From assembly GCF_005116675.2 (NCBI RefSeq), contig NZ_CP050699.1, positions 4,769,001-4,833,000 on the forward strand: a stretch of 64,000 bases of DNA, read 5' to 3'. Every line of letters starts with the position of its first letter. The first letter of the stretch is position 1. The position numbers and the translations under genes were made by a program. This DNA comes from Desulfosediminicola ganghwensis. GTDB taxonomy: Bacteria; Desulfobacterota; Desulfobulbia; Desulfobulbales; Desulfocapsaceae. Positions 1-8,904 of this stretch are shown piece after piece. Below the pieces are notes generated by a model. It made no database searches. It saw nothing but the letters and a program-made list of their open reading frames with translations, and was not told the DNA's origin.

Positions 1-647
1 CGCTGCTGTTCGAGCGCGTGGGACGACACCTCCATAATCACATATTCGACACCGGCCTCAGTCATTTCAAAGAGTAATGCCTGAAGCTGCATAGCCTCAG
101 GTGTGGTGAAAGGGGATGGCAAAACAACCTGTTTGTCATCTACCAGATAGCGATAATTGATGGTGCCGATTACTCCGACGCTACAGCCGAGTCCTTTCAG
201 CACATCCTCAAGCAGGTAGGTGGTAGTGGTTTTGCCGTTCGTCCCGGTGATCCCGATCAGCTTCACTTTCTCAGCCGGCCGCCCGTAATAGTTCTCGGCA
301 ATCTGTGCATAGGCGTAACGGCAATCAGGAACTTCAACGACTATCCCCTGCCAACCGTCTGCTACGTTCCACTCGGAGCCCTCTTCTACCACTACTGCTG
401 CACAATTCTTTGCTGTTACCGCTGCAACAAATCTATGCCCGTCTGTGCGTGTACCGGGTAAAGCAATAAACAGATCATCCTGATCAATCTCCCTGGAATC
501 ACTGCTTACTTTACCTACCAGGCGCTGGGCACAACTCTCTTGTCCTGAATGGACTTCCTTGAAGTCTATTCCAGCAAACAACTCAAGCAGAGTTGCTGTA
601 CTTCCTGGGGGGAGCTTGTTCCCGGTTTTATTTTTCCGGTCGTCCAT
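1..647 (-). CDS. murE: UDP-N-acetylmuramoyl-tripeptide synthetase MurE, N-terminal part (gene runs off the left edge)
   Basis: MurE adds the third residue, usually meso-diaminopimelate, to UDP-MurNAc-L-Ala-D-Glu in the cytoplasm during peptidoglycan synthesis. The visible 215 codons hold the N-terminal UDP-binding region and the Mur-ligase P-loop (GITGTNGKTTT, about residues 130-140), then the conserved E-V-S-S-H-A-L motif near the edge. The ATG at 645-647 lies two bases beyond the stop of the ftsI-like gene, so the two are one transcription unit read leftward. The order mraZ-rsmH-ftsL-ftsI-murE is the classic dcw order. The amino acid specificity (DAP versus Lys) cannot be judged because the C-terminal specificity motif is outside the window. 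Confidence 0.93.
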   Translation of the reverse strand, partial: MDDRKNKTGNKLPPGSTATLLELFAGIDFKEVHSGQESCAQRLVGKVSSDSREIDQDDLFIALPGTRTDGHRFVAAVTAKNCAAVVVEEGSEWNVADGWQGIVVEVPDCRYAYAQIAENYYGRPAEKVKLIGITGTNGKTTTTYLLEDVLKGLGCSVGVIGTINYRYLVDDKQVVLPSPFTTPEAMQLQALLFEMTEAGVEYVIMEVSSHALEQQ

Positions 648-649
648 CT

Positions 650-2527
650 TTATTCCGACAGTTTTTGTTCTAGTGTTTCAAGTCGTACATCCTCCTGTCG
701 CTGCAGTTTCAGTACACACTCTTCTGCTTCTGAAAAGGGCGTGCCTGCTGCGGGGTCCTGCGCTACCACCTGCCCTGTTCCATGGACACGGATGACACAA
801 TCTTTTCCCTGCAACAGGCGTAAGCTTTTTCTGAGACTGAACCCTGTCAGCTCAGGCATTACACTTTGCGCCCTCTGTTCAACCTCTTCCCCCCCGAGAA
901 TCGGTCGAACCACCTCTCTCTCCTTGCGCAGTTGGACAGGGTAGTTTCCACCGGCATCAACTCCTCGCTCCGCCATATCCGCTACCGACTTACCCACCTG
1001 CTGCAACACTGCGACGCGGGGCAATAATTCGCTTATGGCCTGCTCAAGATCAAGCTTTTCGGCTTCTCCCTGCGCTTCGACCACATTTTCACCGCCCTGC
1101 ACCGTCACCAACACCACCAGGCTCGCCCTTTTTGCAGGAACTGCAGCAAGGTAGAGCTCATTGTCGAGATACTCAAACGTGCTATTCCTGTTGATGCTCA
1201 CCCTTTTGACATCACTCAGCAGAGCACCACCAAGTTCATTGGTTTTACTCAATGCTGTAACAGCTCCTGCGATCTCATCAGAGACCTTTGGCTCAATGGT
1301 ATTTCGTCCTTTCCCCGTGGACTCCTGTTGCTGATTCCTCAGCGACAGTTCCCTGCCGTCCTCAGCAGATACAATAGCTTCGACCAAATATGGCTGAACT
1401 GAAATTCCGCCGTTTAACAGAGTGCTCACACCACTCATCAGCTCAAGTGGTGATAGAAATTCAGGTACAGTTCCGAAGTTTCTTTCATCGGGGTTGGCGA
1501 CCTTGAAAATACCACCACTTCTGTTCAGCCTTTCACTGCTATTACCAAAATCCTCTGGATAACCTGCGCTAAATCCCAGCTTTTCCCAAAGTCTCAACTC
1601 AGCACCAAGGCTGGTACTATCCTTACTTATGCTCCAGGGCTTTAAACGGCCATACGACTCAAAACTCGCCTGGATGGCAGCACTCTCTTTGAGCAGCGCT
1701 TTAAACGTATCCGGCACCACCATTGGCCTGGTGAGCATACTCTCCAGTTGATGCTGGGAGTAGACCCGGTGCTTATTGGGATTGAAAGATGGCTCCTGGA
1801 CAGCAGCGACTATCGCTCCCGTCTCGGCATCCATCATGTATAACCCTATCTTTGCTTCCGGCCTCTCCCTGACTACCTGTACAGCAATGGTTTCGAATAA
1901 CTCCTGAATCTTCAGATCGACGGTCAGCAGCAGGTGTTGCCCCACTCCTCCTCTGAATCCATCGTCATTATCACGGGCCAGCATCTTCTGCACCAGCCGG
2001 TCGTAATAGTATTCGACACCGGAAAACCCAATGTCATCCTCTACATAACCGACAAGATGCGCAGTCACATCTTTGAGAGGATAATACCTGGAATGCTCTA
2101 CATGCAGATTTATTCCGGGCAACGCCAGCGCCTGAATTGCTTCTTCCTGCTGTTCACTGATGTCTCGCGCCAGCCAGGTACGCATGGTGTCGGTGCGCAG
2201 TTTTTCCCGCAACTCGTCACCATCCATCCCTAAAACAGGGGCCAGCTCCTCAACAGTTTTGTCAATGGACTCCAATTCACGCATACGGGCAAAGACAGAT
2301 ACCCTGGCCAATGAGACGGCAAGTTCCCTGTAGTTTCGATCGTAAATCGTCCCCCGGACACTCGTCTCAGCTACAGGTACACCAATCCCCCGTAGTTTCT
2401 TCATGAACAGAGAAACATCCATCGTTCGCAGACCGAATACTGAGCCGATCAGCGCCATCACTGCGAGAGTGACGACCAGTCTGCGCTTTTTCTTCTGCTT
2501 ACGCCGCAGACCGGGATTTGCTGCCAT
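650..2527 (-). CDS. ftsI: FtsI/PBP3-like division protein with PASTA domain and degenerate transpeptidase active site
   Basis: By position this is ftsI, the septal transpeptidase of the divisome. The 625-residue product has a basic N-terminus, one membrane anchor (about residues 17-35), the PBP dimerisation domain, a transpeptidase-like domain (about 210-520) and a C-terminal PASTA domain (about 565-615). The three catalytic motifs are altered. Where SxxK should be, the sequence reads VVPDTFKALL, with Asp in place of the nucleophilic Ser. The SxN position reads S-T-S, and I find no KTG triad near residue 455. The fold landmarks survive (LRLWEKLGF, the PLELMSGVSTLLNGG segment). It is therefore probably catalytically inactive and may be structural or regulatory. 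The reading frame is intact and typical of its neighbours, so I do not call a pseudogene. It is 2 bp from ftsL and 2 bp from murE. Confidence 0.85.
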   Translation of the reverse strand: MAANPGLRRKQKKKRRLVVTLAVMALIGSVFGLRTMDVSLFMKKLRGIGVPVAETSVRGTIYDRNYRELAVSLARVSVFARMRELESIDKTVEELAPVLGMDGDELREKLRTDTMRTWLARDISEQQEEAIQALALPGINLHVEHSRYYPLKDVTAHLVGYVEDDIGFSGVEYYYDRLVQKMLARDNDDGFRGGVGQHLLLTVDLKIQELFETIAVQVVRERPEAKIGLYMMDAETGAIVAAVQEPSFNPNKHRVYSQHQLESMLTRPMVVPDTFKALLKESAAIQASFESYGRLKPWSISKDSTSLGAELRLWEKLGFSAGYPEDFGNSSERLNRSGGIFKVANPDERNFGTVPEFLSPLELMSGVSTLLNGGISVQPYLVEAIVSAEDGRELSLRNQQQESTGKGRNTIEPKVSDEIAGAVTALSKTNELGGALLSDVKRVSINRNSTFEYLDNELYLAAVPAKRASLVVLVTVQGGENVVEAQGEAEKLDLEQAISELLPRVAVLQQVGKSVADMAERGVDAGGNYPVQLRKEREVVRPILGGEEVEQRAQSVMPELTGFSLRKSLRLLQGKDCVIRVHGTGQVVAQDPAAGTPFSEAEECVLKLQRQEDVRLETLEQKLSE

Positions 2528-2529
2528 GT

Positions 2530-2928
2530 TTACTGCAATGTCTCAAACCGACGCTTACTGCTGTTAAATACTAATATCTGATTTGCATCTGCTTTCTGCA
2601 AAGCGAGTTTTTCACCTGCCACACGCTCAATAGCGAGTGGAGTCATCATCGAAGCACGCATTGCCCGCAAGGTTATATTCTGGTCAATAAGTTCATGCCT
2701 GTGGTTTTCGAGTTCCGCTGTCGCGGTCGAAAGATGACCGCTATAGCCACCCATGGCAAGATTAACTGCGACGGTTGCCAGACAAATCACCAGGGCAAGA
2801 CGACCTGTGCCTTGAGTCGGCTTCAACCAGCCGAGCAACTCTGTCGTTTTTTTGCCGGAAAGAGTCTGGTGAATACCGATGTTCGCCACCGGGCGCGTAT
2901 ATGGTTGTGCTGAGTTATGAATAATCAT
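2530..2928 (-). CDS. ftsL: FtsL-like divisome protein
   Basis: This 132-residue protein has a cytoplasmic N-terminal tail of about 40 residues, a single membrane segment (about 43-62, LALVICLATVAVNLAMGGY) and a periplasmic heptad-rich part (TATAELENHRHELIDQN) followed by the short region that ends FtsL proteins. FtsL forms a trimer with FtsB and FtsQ and activates FtsW/FtsI in the septum. Sequence conservation in this family is poor, so the call rests on topology, size and location between rsmH and ftsI. The N-terminal tail is somewhat long. Confidence 0.8.
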   Translation of the reverse strand: MIIHNSAQPYTRPVANIGIHQTLSGKKTTELLGWLKPTQGTGRLALVICLATVAVNLAMGGYSGHLSTATAELENHRHELIDQNITLRAMRASMMTPLAIERVAGEKLALQKADANQILVFNSSKRRFETLQ

Positions 2929-2956
2929 CTCTTATCTCCTGAGTAAGCGGTTCTCT

Positions 2957-3859
2957 CTACCTTTTTTGAGCCACACGCAATCTTGCGCTGCGCGATCTTG
3001 GATTAACGTCTATTTCCTTTGGTGTCGCACTTATGGGCTTGGAGGTAAGTATTTCCAGATCCTTATTCTGCCGAAACTTCCGTTTCACCATCCGGTCTTC
3101 CAGAGAGTGAAACGAAATCACACAAAAACGAGCACCCGGTTTGAGATATGCCGGAGCCTCATCGAGAATTCTCGCAAGATTTTCAAGCTCGGTATTCACA
3201 GCAATCCGTAAAGCCTGAAACACTTTGGTTGCCACATGGATCTTCTGCGGGTGAAACCGTTTGGGTATCGCTCTGGCCACCACTGAGGCCAATTCTTTTG
3301 AAGTGGTAATTTTTTCCTTACGGCGATGACTGACCACTTCTGCAGCTATTCTTCTGGCCTGGCGCTCTTCCCCGTAGTAGAAAAATATGTCTGCAAGCTC
3401 ATCTGCGCTTGCCGTTGCCAGGATAGAAGCAGCCGTCACGTCACGCCTCTGATCCATTCGCATATCCAGCGGTTCATCACGCTGAAAACTGAATCCCCGC
3501 TCCCCCTTTTCGAGCTGGAGCGAAGAGAGACCGATATCTATCAAAAGCCCATCGAGTTCCTCAACTCCCGCTTCTTCAAGACCTGCTGCTATTTCGGCAA
3601 AATTCCTTCGTACTATGGTCAGCCTGTCTCCATATTCGGCGAGACGGACCCGACTTCGCTTGATTGCATTCTCATCCCACTCAAAACCGATTACCCTTCC
3701 CGTGGGAGAAGATGCGTCGAGAATCAACCGGGTATGCCCGCCAAGCCCCAGGGTACCGTCCATATAGGTCCCCTCAGGTCCTGGCTGCAGATAACCGAGC
3801 ACCTCATTAGGCAGAACCGATACATGTATCTGTTCAATATCCTGTTTTGACTCGACCAT
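2957..3859 (-). CDS. rsmH: 16S rRNA (cytosine(1402)-N(4))-methyltransferase RsmH
   Basis: RsmH (MraW) N4-methylates C1402 in the decoding centre of 16S rRNA using S-adenosylmethionine. The 300 residues carry the SAM motif MDGTLGLGGHT near residue 34, the family motif DGLLIDIGLSSLQL (about 104-117), RGFSFQRDEPLDMRMD and the C-terminal ISFHSLEDRMVK (about 249-260). Length is normal (about 300-315). Its ATG overlaps the mraZ stop by one base, indicating translational coupling. Confidence 0.97.
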   Translation of the reverse strand: MVESKQDIEQIHVSVLPNEVLGYLQPGPEGTYMDGTLGLGGHTRLILDASSPTGRVIGFEWDENAIKRSRVRLAEYGDRLTIVRRNFAEIAAGLEEAGVEELDGLLIDIGLSSLQLEKGERGFSFQRDEPLDMRMDQRRDVTAASILATASADELADIFFYYGEERQARRIAAEVVSHRRKEKITTSKELASVVARAIPKRFHPQKIHVATKVFQALRIAVNTELENLARILDEAPAYLKPGARFCVISFHSLEDRMVKRKFRQNKDLEILTSKPISATPKEIDVNPRSRSARLRVAQKR

Positions 3860-4314
3860 CAGAAAATCCCCATTTCAGCAAATTGTTCATCAAACTCAGC
3901 AAAATTCTCACTTGTTGCCTGGTTTTCTTCCTCCCAGGTCTCTTTATCCCATATCTCAACGTGATTGAGCATTCCTACCAGAACGACCTCACGCTGCAGG
4001 CTCGCTTCGCCACGAAGATGCGGTGGCACCAGCACTCTTCCCTGTTTGTCCAATCCGCACTCTGCTACACTACCAACAACATATCTCATGATGCGGGCGA
4101 GGCCTTTTTGCTTTCGGCCTTCAGTCATAAGTGTATTTTCAAAGGCTTCCCATTCAGGAACTGGGAACGCACGCAGATGTGTCTTGCCCCAGGGTGCTAT
4201 CATCAGCACGTCTGAGTCATACTGCTGGAGCACTTCACGAAAGCGGCTGGGGATGTTCAATCTTCCCTTGCCGTCCAGCGTGTGCTCCGATCTGCTGCGA
4301 AATCGATTCTTAAT
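3859..4314 (-). CDS. mraZ: Transcriptional regulator/cell-division protein MraZ, probably starting at an AUU codon
   Basis: MraZ is an AbrB-fold DNA-binding protein that binds repeats in its own promoter and controls the dcw operon. The shortest normal-start frame begins at a TTG (4258-4260) and lacks the conserved N-terminal strand. Reading upstream in frame restores the family motif FRSRSEHTLDGKGRLNIPSRF (as FRSRSEHTLDG and then GRLNIPSRF), and the only plausible initiator is ATT at 4312-4314 (minus sense), preceded by the Shine-Dalgarno-like GGGAG about six bases away. That gives 151 residues, the usual MraZ length. The two SpoVT/AbrB half domains are visible (GRLNIPSRF and GRVLVPPHLR). 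The C-terminus is acidic. The AUU start is inference, and an upstream sequencing error could mimic it. Confidence 0.85.
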   Translation of the reverse strand: MKNRFRSRSEHTLDGKGRLNIPSRFREVLQQYDSDVLMIAPWGKTHLRAFPVPEWEAFENTLMTEGRKQKGLARIMRYVVGSVAECGLDKQGRVLVPPHLRGEASLQREVVLVGMLNHVEIWDKETWEEENQATSENFAEFDEQFAEMGIF

Positions 4315-4339
4315 TTTTCTCTCCCAAAACCTCTTTGCT

Positions 4340-4371
4340 CCACTTTACACCCTTCGCACCCACTTTACACC
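4340..4371 (-). promoter_or_regulatory. MraZ-box direct repeats (operator)
   Basis: Two exact copies of CCACTTTACACC (plus strand) lie at 4340-4351 and 4360-4371, exactly 20 bp apart. Read toward mraZ each contains GTGTAAAGTGG, which resembles AAAGTG-type MraZ binding repeats described in other bacteria. They sit between the -10 element and the mraZ ribosome-binding site, so binding by MraZ would block transcription of the whole dcw operon. The resemblance is seen; function is inferred. Confidence 0.7.
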
Positions 4372-4382
4372 ACCTTGATTCA

Positions 4383-4410
4383 TTTATAACAGCAAGGCAA
4401 ACCATGTCAA
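4383..4410 (-). promoter_or_regulatory. Sigma-70 promoter of the dcw operon
   Basis: On the minus strand TTGACA (plus coordinates 4405-4410) is followed by a 16-bp spacer and TATAAA (4383-4388). The expected start point falls just upstream of or within the MraZ-box repeats, consistent with autoregulation. Confidence 0.65.
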
Positions 4411-4818
4411 GGAAAAATATCCGCAAGATCAGGCACCTAAGAAACCACACCTATACCATGATGTCACACAACATGTTGTGGGCCCATACTTCTCAGCCCA
4501 TATATGGCGTATCAAGGCACGATTCCCATCAATTATAAATAGTTTACTTGCGCCTCAGAGGCCCTGCAATTACAACAACTTCGCTCTACAACACATGATC
4601 ACGCCTTGTTACATGATATGGAGCAGGAATCAAATTGGTGGTACAAGGTGGGGTAACTACTTTCGGACTACTCTGAAGGTGGTACTTACGACCTGCCCTG
4701 CCTGTTTTTAAAGACTCTTTCCGACAACAGGCAATTACTTACGTCTGACTCCCTCATCCGGACAGATAACACTGACGATGCCGGCACCACTGTAAGGATT
4801 ATTTTTTTGTTACTAAAC
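4411..4818. other. Intergenic region between the dcw promoter and the panB terminator
   Basis: About 400 bases with several stops in all frames. I see no convincing gene, RNA or repeat. The region separates the divergent ends of two leftward transcription units and is slightly more AT-rich than the flanking genes. Confidence 0.5.
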
Positions 4819-4850
4819 AAAAAAAGCCGACCGGCATACCGGGCGGCTTA
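4819..4850 (-). terminator. Rho-independent terminator downstream of panB
   Basis: Read on the minus strand, AAGCCGCCCGG-loop-CCGGTCGGCTT is followed by a run of T residues. It lies about 30 bases beyond the panB stop codon. Confidence 0.8.
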
Positions 4851-4881
4851 AAAAACTTTGCCAGGTTCTGTCAAAACTGAT

Positions 4882-5718
4882 TCATTCCTCTTCCCGAAAT
4901 ATGGAGGAATAATCTGTTGCGCAACTGAAGCCCTGCTCGGCTGCTGGAAATGTACCGCTCTTCACCTCTGCGAGATACTCCTGCACCCCCTGCTTCATCA
5001 GCGGGGCAAGTTTTGCATACTGTTTGACAAACTTTGGGGTAAATTTTTCGAACATCCCCAACATGTCGTTTATAACCAGAACCTGGCCGTCACACCCTGC
5101 GCCGGCGCCGATACCGATAGTCGGGATTTTGAGATCTTTTGAAATCAGGGTGGCCAACTCCTCGGGAACGCACTCGAGGACAATAGCAAAGACACCTGCG
5201 TCCTGCAAAGCTCTGGCATCTGCAACCATCTTTTCAGCTGCAGGCAATTCCTTGCCCTGAACCTTGTAACCTCCAAGCTGTGAAGCGGTCTGTGGCGTGA
5301 GCCCCAGATGTCCCATCACCGAAATTCCGGAGCGGACCAGAGCCGATACAACTTCACAGACTTCCTGGCCTCCTTCGAGTTTCACTGCATCGCAGTCAGA
5401 TTCCTTGATGAATTTCAGACCGTTATTAATAGCGTCTCGGCTGCCTGTCTGATACGATCCGAAAGGCATATCGCCCACCACAAAGATATCGGCCGCCCCC
5501 CTGCGAACAGCGGATGCATGATGCACCATCTGCTCCATGGTAACCGGTACAGTTGAATCATAACCAAGCACTACCATACCAAGTGAATCTCCAACCAGGA
5601 GCATGTCAGTACCGCATTCGCTGAGCAGGCTGGACATGGATGCATCATAAGCGGTGAGCATGGAGATTTTTATGCCCGCCTCTTTCATGCCTTGAAAGTC
5701 TTGTATATTTTTTCGCAT
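4882..5718 (-). CDS. panB: 3-methyl-2-oxobutanoate hydroxymethyltransferase PanB
   Basis: PanB transfers a hydroxymethyl group from 5,10-methylenetetrahydrofolate to alpha-ketoisovalerate, giving ketopantoate for pantothenate and CoA synthesis. The 278 residues hold the family signatures: MLTAYDASMSSLL, the metal-binding VGDSLGM (about residues 42-48), GDMPFGSYQ, KLEGG (about 113-117), MGHLGLTPQ and the catalytic-glutamate motif IVLECVPEEL. Length is slightly longer than the usual 264. It is followed by its own terminator; no other pantothenate gene is adjacent here. Confidence 0.96.
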   Translation of the reverse strand: MRKNIQDFQGMKEAGIKISMLTAYDASMSSLLSECGTDMLLVGDSLGMVVLGYDSTVPVTMEQMVHHASAVRRGAADIFVVGDMPFGSYQTGSRDAINNGLKFIKESDCDAVKLEGGQEVCEVVSALVRSGISVMGHLGLTPQTASQLGGYKVQGKELPAAEKMVADARALQDAGVFAIVLECVPEELATLISKDLKIPTIGIGAGAGCDGQVLVINDMLGMFEKFTPKFVKQYAKLAPLMKQGVQEYLAEVKSGTFPAAEQGFSCATDYSSIFREEE

Positions 5719-5796
5719 ACTCTTTTTAAAAAATTATGATTCTATTTAATCTCACCACCAAAAGGTGTTGATAGCACATAATCAGTATATCTCAAT

Positions 5797-6858
5797 CTAC
5801 TGACTCTCGCCAAAAAGAGGCTGCTGCATAGCCCCCGTACGTGGCTGAGCCCTTTCAAAATGTTCATAAGCCATGACCGTTGCCACCCTGCCGCGTGGAG
5901 TTCGCTTTAAAAATCCGGACTGGATCAGAAAAGGTTCGTAGACATCTTCCAGGGTGTTCTTTTCTTCACACACCACGGTTGCCAGGGTCTCAAGACCGAT
6001 CGGCCCGCCTTGGAATTTATCGATGATGGTCAGCATAATACGACGATCCATCTCATCAAGCCCAAAGCGGTCAACCCCAAGCATATTCAGCGCAGCGTCA
6101 GCCACCTCACGGTCGACCACCTTGTGACCGCCAACCTCGGCAAAATCACGTACGCGCCTGAGCAGTCTATTGGCGATCCGGGGAGTCCCCCGCGATCTGC
6201 GGCCAAGCTCCAGCGCTCCGGATTCATTTATCACCATACCGAGAATCGTAGCTGAACGCTGAACTATAGCCACCAACTCTTCAGGAGTATAAAACTCCAG
6301 ACGCAGGATAACACCGAAGCGATCCCGCAGAGGCGGCGTAAGCAGACCTGTCCGGGTGGTTGCCCCGATAAGGGTGAAGCGTGGCAGATCCATCTTCAAG
6401 GAGCGGGCACCTGGCCCCTGGCCGATAATCAGATCCAGCTGAAAATCTTCCATGGCTGGATACAGCACCTCTTCCACCACGTGGTTGAGACGGTGTATCT
6501 CATCGATAAAGAGCACATCGCCTTCCTGCAGACTGGTGAGAATGGCTGCCAGATCACCCTGCTTCTCGATTACCGGGCCTGAAGTAACTTTAATTCCGGA
6601 CCCCATCTCATTGGCGATGATATACGAAAGAGTAGTTTTGCCAAGCCCCGGAAAACCGTGAAACAACACATGATCAAGCGGTTCCCGCCTGCCGAGAGCT
6701 GCCTTGATAAAAATATTGAGACTTTTCCTGGCCTGCTCCTGCCCGATATATTCCTGCAGTCTCTTAGGTCGCAGGGCGTTATCATTGCCGCCTTCACGAA
6801 TGATCGGTTCAGGATCAACAAGTCTGCCATCTGCCTGAATGTCTTCTTCGAAGTTCAT
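5797..6858 (-). CDS. ruvB: Holliday junction branch migration ATPase RuvB
   Basis: RuvB forms hexameric rings flanking the RuvA-bound Holliday junction and drives branch migration by ATP hydrolysis. The 353 residues show [11 protein letters not shown], Walker A FPGLGKTT (about 69-76), Walker [12 protein letters not shown], the sensor-1 [19 protein letters not shown] and the C-terminal winged-helix RTPRGRVAT. The ATG overlaps the end of ruvA by 4 bases, so the two are coupled. Confidence 0.98.
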   Translation of the reverse strand: MNFEEDIQADGRLVDPEPIIREGGNDNALRPKRLQEYIGQEQARKSLNIFIKAALGRREPLDHVLFHGFPGLGKTTLSYIIANEMGSGIKVTSGPVIEKQGDLAAILTSLQEGDVLFIDEIHRLNHVVEEVLYPAMEDFQLDLIIGQGPGARSLKMDLPRFTLIGATTRTGLLTPPLRDRFGVILRLEFYTPEELVAIVQRSATILGMVINESGALELGRRSRGTPRIANRLLRRVRDFAEVGGHKVVDREVADAALNMLGVDRFGLDEMDRRIMLTIIDKFQGGPIGLETLATVVCEEKNTLEDVYEPFLIQSGFLKRTPRGRVATVMAYEHFERAQPRTGAMQQPLFGESQ

Positions 6859-7475
6859 GCCAATGCCTTCAATCCTTCCCTTATCATCTCTTCAACCGAT
6901 AAAGCGGCAAAATCCTCATCACCCAACCGCCGTTTCACCGAAGTGAGCGCATCCCGCGCCACCGGGTCATTATAGCCAAGATTACACAGCGCAGAGATGG
7001 CATCCATAACCACAGAACCACCGTTGATAACAGAAACCTGACCTTTTGCCGGCTGCGTCGCTGCCGAACTGAGATGGCCAAGTTTGTCTTTTAATTCGAC
7101 GCAAAGACGTTCGGCGGTTTTCTTCCCCACACCCTGCAACGTGGTCAACCGCTTTATATCCTTTTCCATGATCGCCTGACAGAGATCGCCGACCTGCATG
7201 CCGGAGAGCATGGCAAGCGCCACCTTGGGGCCAATACCGGACACAGTTTTCAGAATCAGAAAAAGCTCTTTTTCATCTTCTTTCGGGAAACCGAACAGGA
7301 TAAATGCATCCTCACGCACATGGGTGTGAATGTGCAGAAATACACTGCCGCCTTTCTCGGGCAAACGGGACACCCCATCGCTGGACAGAAAGACCTCGTA
7401 ACCGATGCCGCCCACATCTATTACGGCCCGATCGGAATACAATGCCTGAACTGTTCCTGTAAGTGTTGCAATCAT
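6855..7475 (-). CDS. ruvA: Holliday junction DNA helicase subunit RuvA
   Basis: RuvA tetramers bind four-way junctions and load RuvB. The 206-residue protein begins [12 protein letters not shown] (OB-fold), contains two helix-hairpin-helix motifs ([15 protein letters not shown] and [20 protein letters not shown]) and ends with the RuvB-binding domain III ([20 protein letters not shown]). It stands in the order ruvC-ruvA-ruvB, read leftward. Confidence 0.97.
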   Translation of the reverse strand: MIATLTGTVQALYSDRAVIDVGGIGYEVFLSSDGVSRLPEKGGSVFLHIHTHVREDAFILFGFPKEDEKELFLILKTVSGIGPKVALAMLSGMQVGDLCQAIMEKDIKRLTTLQGVGKKTAERLCVELKDKLGHLSSAATQPAKGQVSVINGGSVVMDAISALCNLGYNDPVARDALTSVKRRLGDEDFAALSVEEMIREGLKALA

Positions 7476-7506
7476 AGAGTTTTCTTTGGTGGAGCATCGG
7501 CTCCCG

Positions 7507-7980
7507 TTAAAAGCGAAACTGGTTGGAGTGACAGATAGCTACGGCGAGAGCATCGGCCGCGTCGGCGCTTGGTGAGGCAGAAAGCCCGAGCAGAACCCGA
7601 ACCATATGCTGCACCTGACTCTTGTCTGCCTGGCCGTAACCAGCGACCGCCTGCTTAACTGCCCGGGCGCTGTAATCATTCGAATCCAGGCCGTTCTGCA
7701 TTGCAGCGACCACCGCTGCCCCGCGGGCATGGCCAAGCTTTAAGGCGGAACTGGGGTTCGATGAGAGAAAAACATCTTCAACCGCAGCTACTACAGGGTT
7801 ATGAAGCTGAATAACCTCATTTATCCCCTCAAAGATCTCATTAAGCCGATACGCCAGGGATCTCTTGGTGTTGGTACGAATTGTTCCGCAGGCCACAAAC
7901 TGCAGTCTGCCCGGGGCGGCATCAACAACCCCGTAGCCTGTAATTCTGGAGCCGGGATCTATACCTAAAATACGTTCCAT
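7507..7980 (-). CDS. ruvC: Crossover junction endodeoxyribonuclease RuvC
   Basis: RuvC resolves Holliday junctions as a dimeric RNase H-fold nuclease. The first acidic residue is in ILGIDPGSRITGYG (Asp7), the second in AAVEDVF and the last pair in DAADALAVAICH. At 157 residues it is at the short end of the family because the C-terminal tail stops soon after the last catalytic motif. It is 31 bases upstream of ruvA. Confidence 0.96.
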   Translation of the reverse strand: MERILGIDPGSRITGYGVVDAAPGRLQFVACGTIRTNTKRSLAYRLNEIFEGINEVIQLHNPVVAAVEDVFLSSNPSSALKLGHARGAAVVAAMQNGLDSNDYSARAVKQAVAGYGQADKSQVQHMVRVLLGLSASPSADAADALAVAICHSNQFRF

Positions 7981-8063
7981 CTATTTATACCGACATGGGG
8001 CACAAAAGGCGCATTGCCTCCTGTGCCCCTGTCATAATCACTGTTCTGACCAAACATTCAGTA

Positions 8064-8813
8064 TCAGGACAGTTTCTCCATAAGAGAGTCATCGATATCG
8101 AAGTTAGCGTGTACATTCTGTACATCGTCGTGATCTTCGAGGCTATCGAGAAGCTTCATGAGTGACTTGGCAATATTTTCTTCGGTAACGTCAATAGTGT
8201 TCTTCGGAACCATGGAAACCTCTGCACTGAGCATGGCAACGCCAGCCTCTTCCATCGCCTCGCGAACGGCATCGAAATCCTCAGGCGCGGTGAGAACCTG
8301 GAACTGCTCGTCCTCTTCCACCACATCTTCAGCACCGGCATCAAGCGCAATGTCCATGAGTTCATCTTCGCTCATGGTTGCCTTGTCCACCTGGATCAAT
8401 CCTTTTTTATCAAACATCCACGCAACACAACCGGACTCGCCAAGATTACCATTGCTTTTGGAGAAGTAATGCCTGATATCAGCAACTGTACGGTTACGAT
8501 TGTCAGTCATGCACTCAACCAGAACAGCAACGCCACCAGGTCCGTATCCTTCGTAGAGGATCTCATCGTACACTTCACCCTCGAGCTCTCCGGTGCCCTT
8601 TTTGATTGCGCGGGTGATATTGTCTTTGGGCATATTTTCAGCTTTTGCAGATGCCACTGCACTTCTCAGCCTCGGGTTGCCATCTATATCACCACCGCCC
8701 ATACGCGCGGCAACAGTGATTTCCTTAATCAGACGGGTAAAGATCTTACCCCTCTTGGCATCAGCAGCACCCTTTTTATGCTTGATATTTGCCCATTTAG
8801 AATGTCCAGCCAT
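8064..8813 (-). CDS. yebC: YebC/PmpR (TACO1) family protein
   Basis: This family was long annotated as transcriptional regulators; members also act on ribosomes at polyproline stretches. The 249 residues are full length and typical: [21 protein letters not shown], then [29 protein letters not shown], a central [10 protein letters not shown] and an acidic C-terminal domain. Location directly upstream of ruvCAB is very common in bacteria and supports the assignment. Confidence 0.95.
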   Translation of the reverse strand: MAGHSKWANIKHKKGAADAKRGKIFTRLIKEITVAARMGGGDIDGNPRLRSAVASAKAENMPKDNITRAIKKGTGELEGEVYDEILYEGYGPGGVAVLVECMTDNRNRTVADIRHYFSKSNGNLGESGCVAWMFDKKGLIQVDKATMSEDELMDIALDAGAEDVVEEDEQFQVLTAPEDFDAVREAMEEAGVAMLSAEVSMVPKNTIDVTEENIAKSLMKLLDSLEDHDDVQNVHANFDIDDSLMEKLS

Positions 8814-8904
8814 AGCTCTTCCTGTGATATATATTCTTGATTTTAAAAAGATAACCGGACATTTTCCGGCCTATCAATTTGTCTTCGATTCACACTCAAT
8901 TGAA

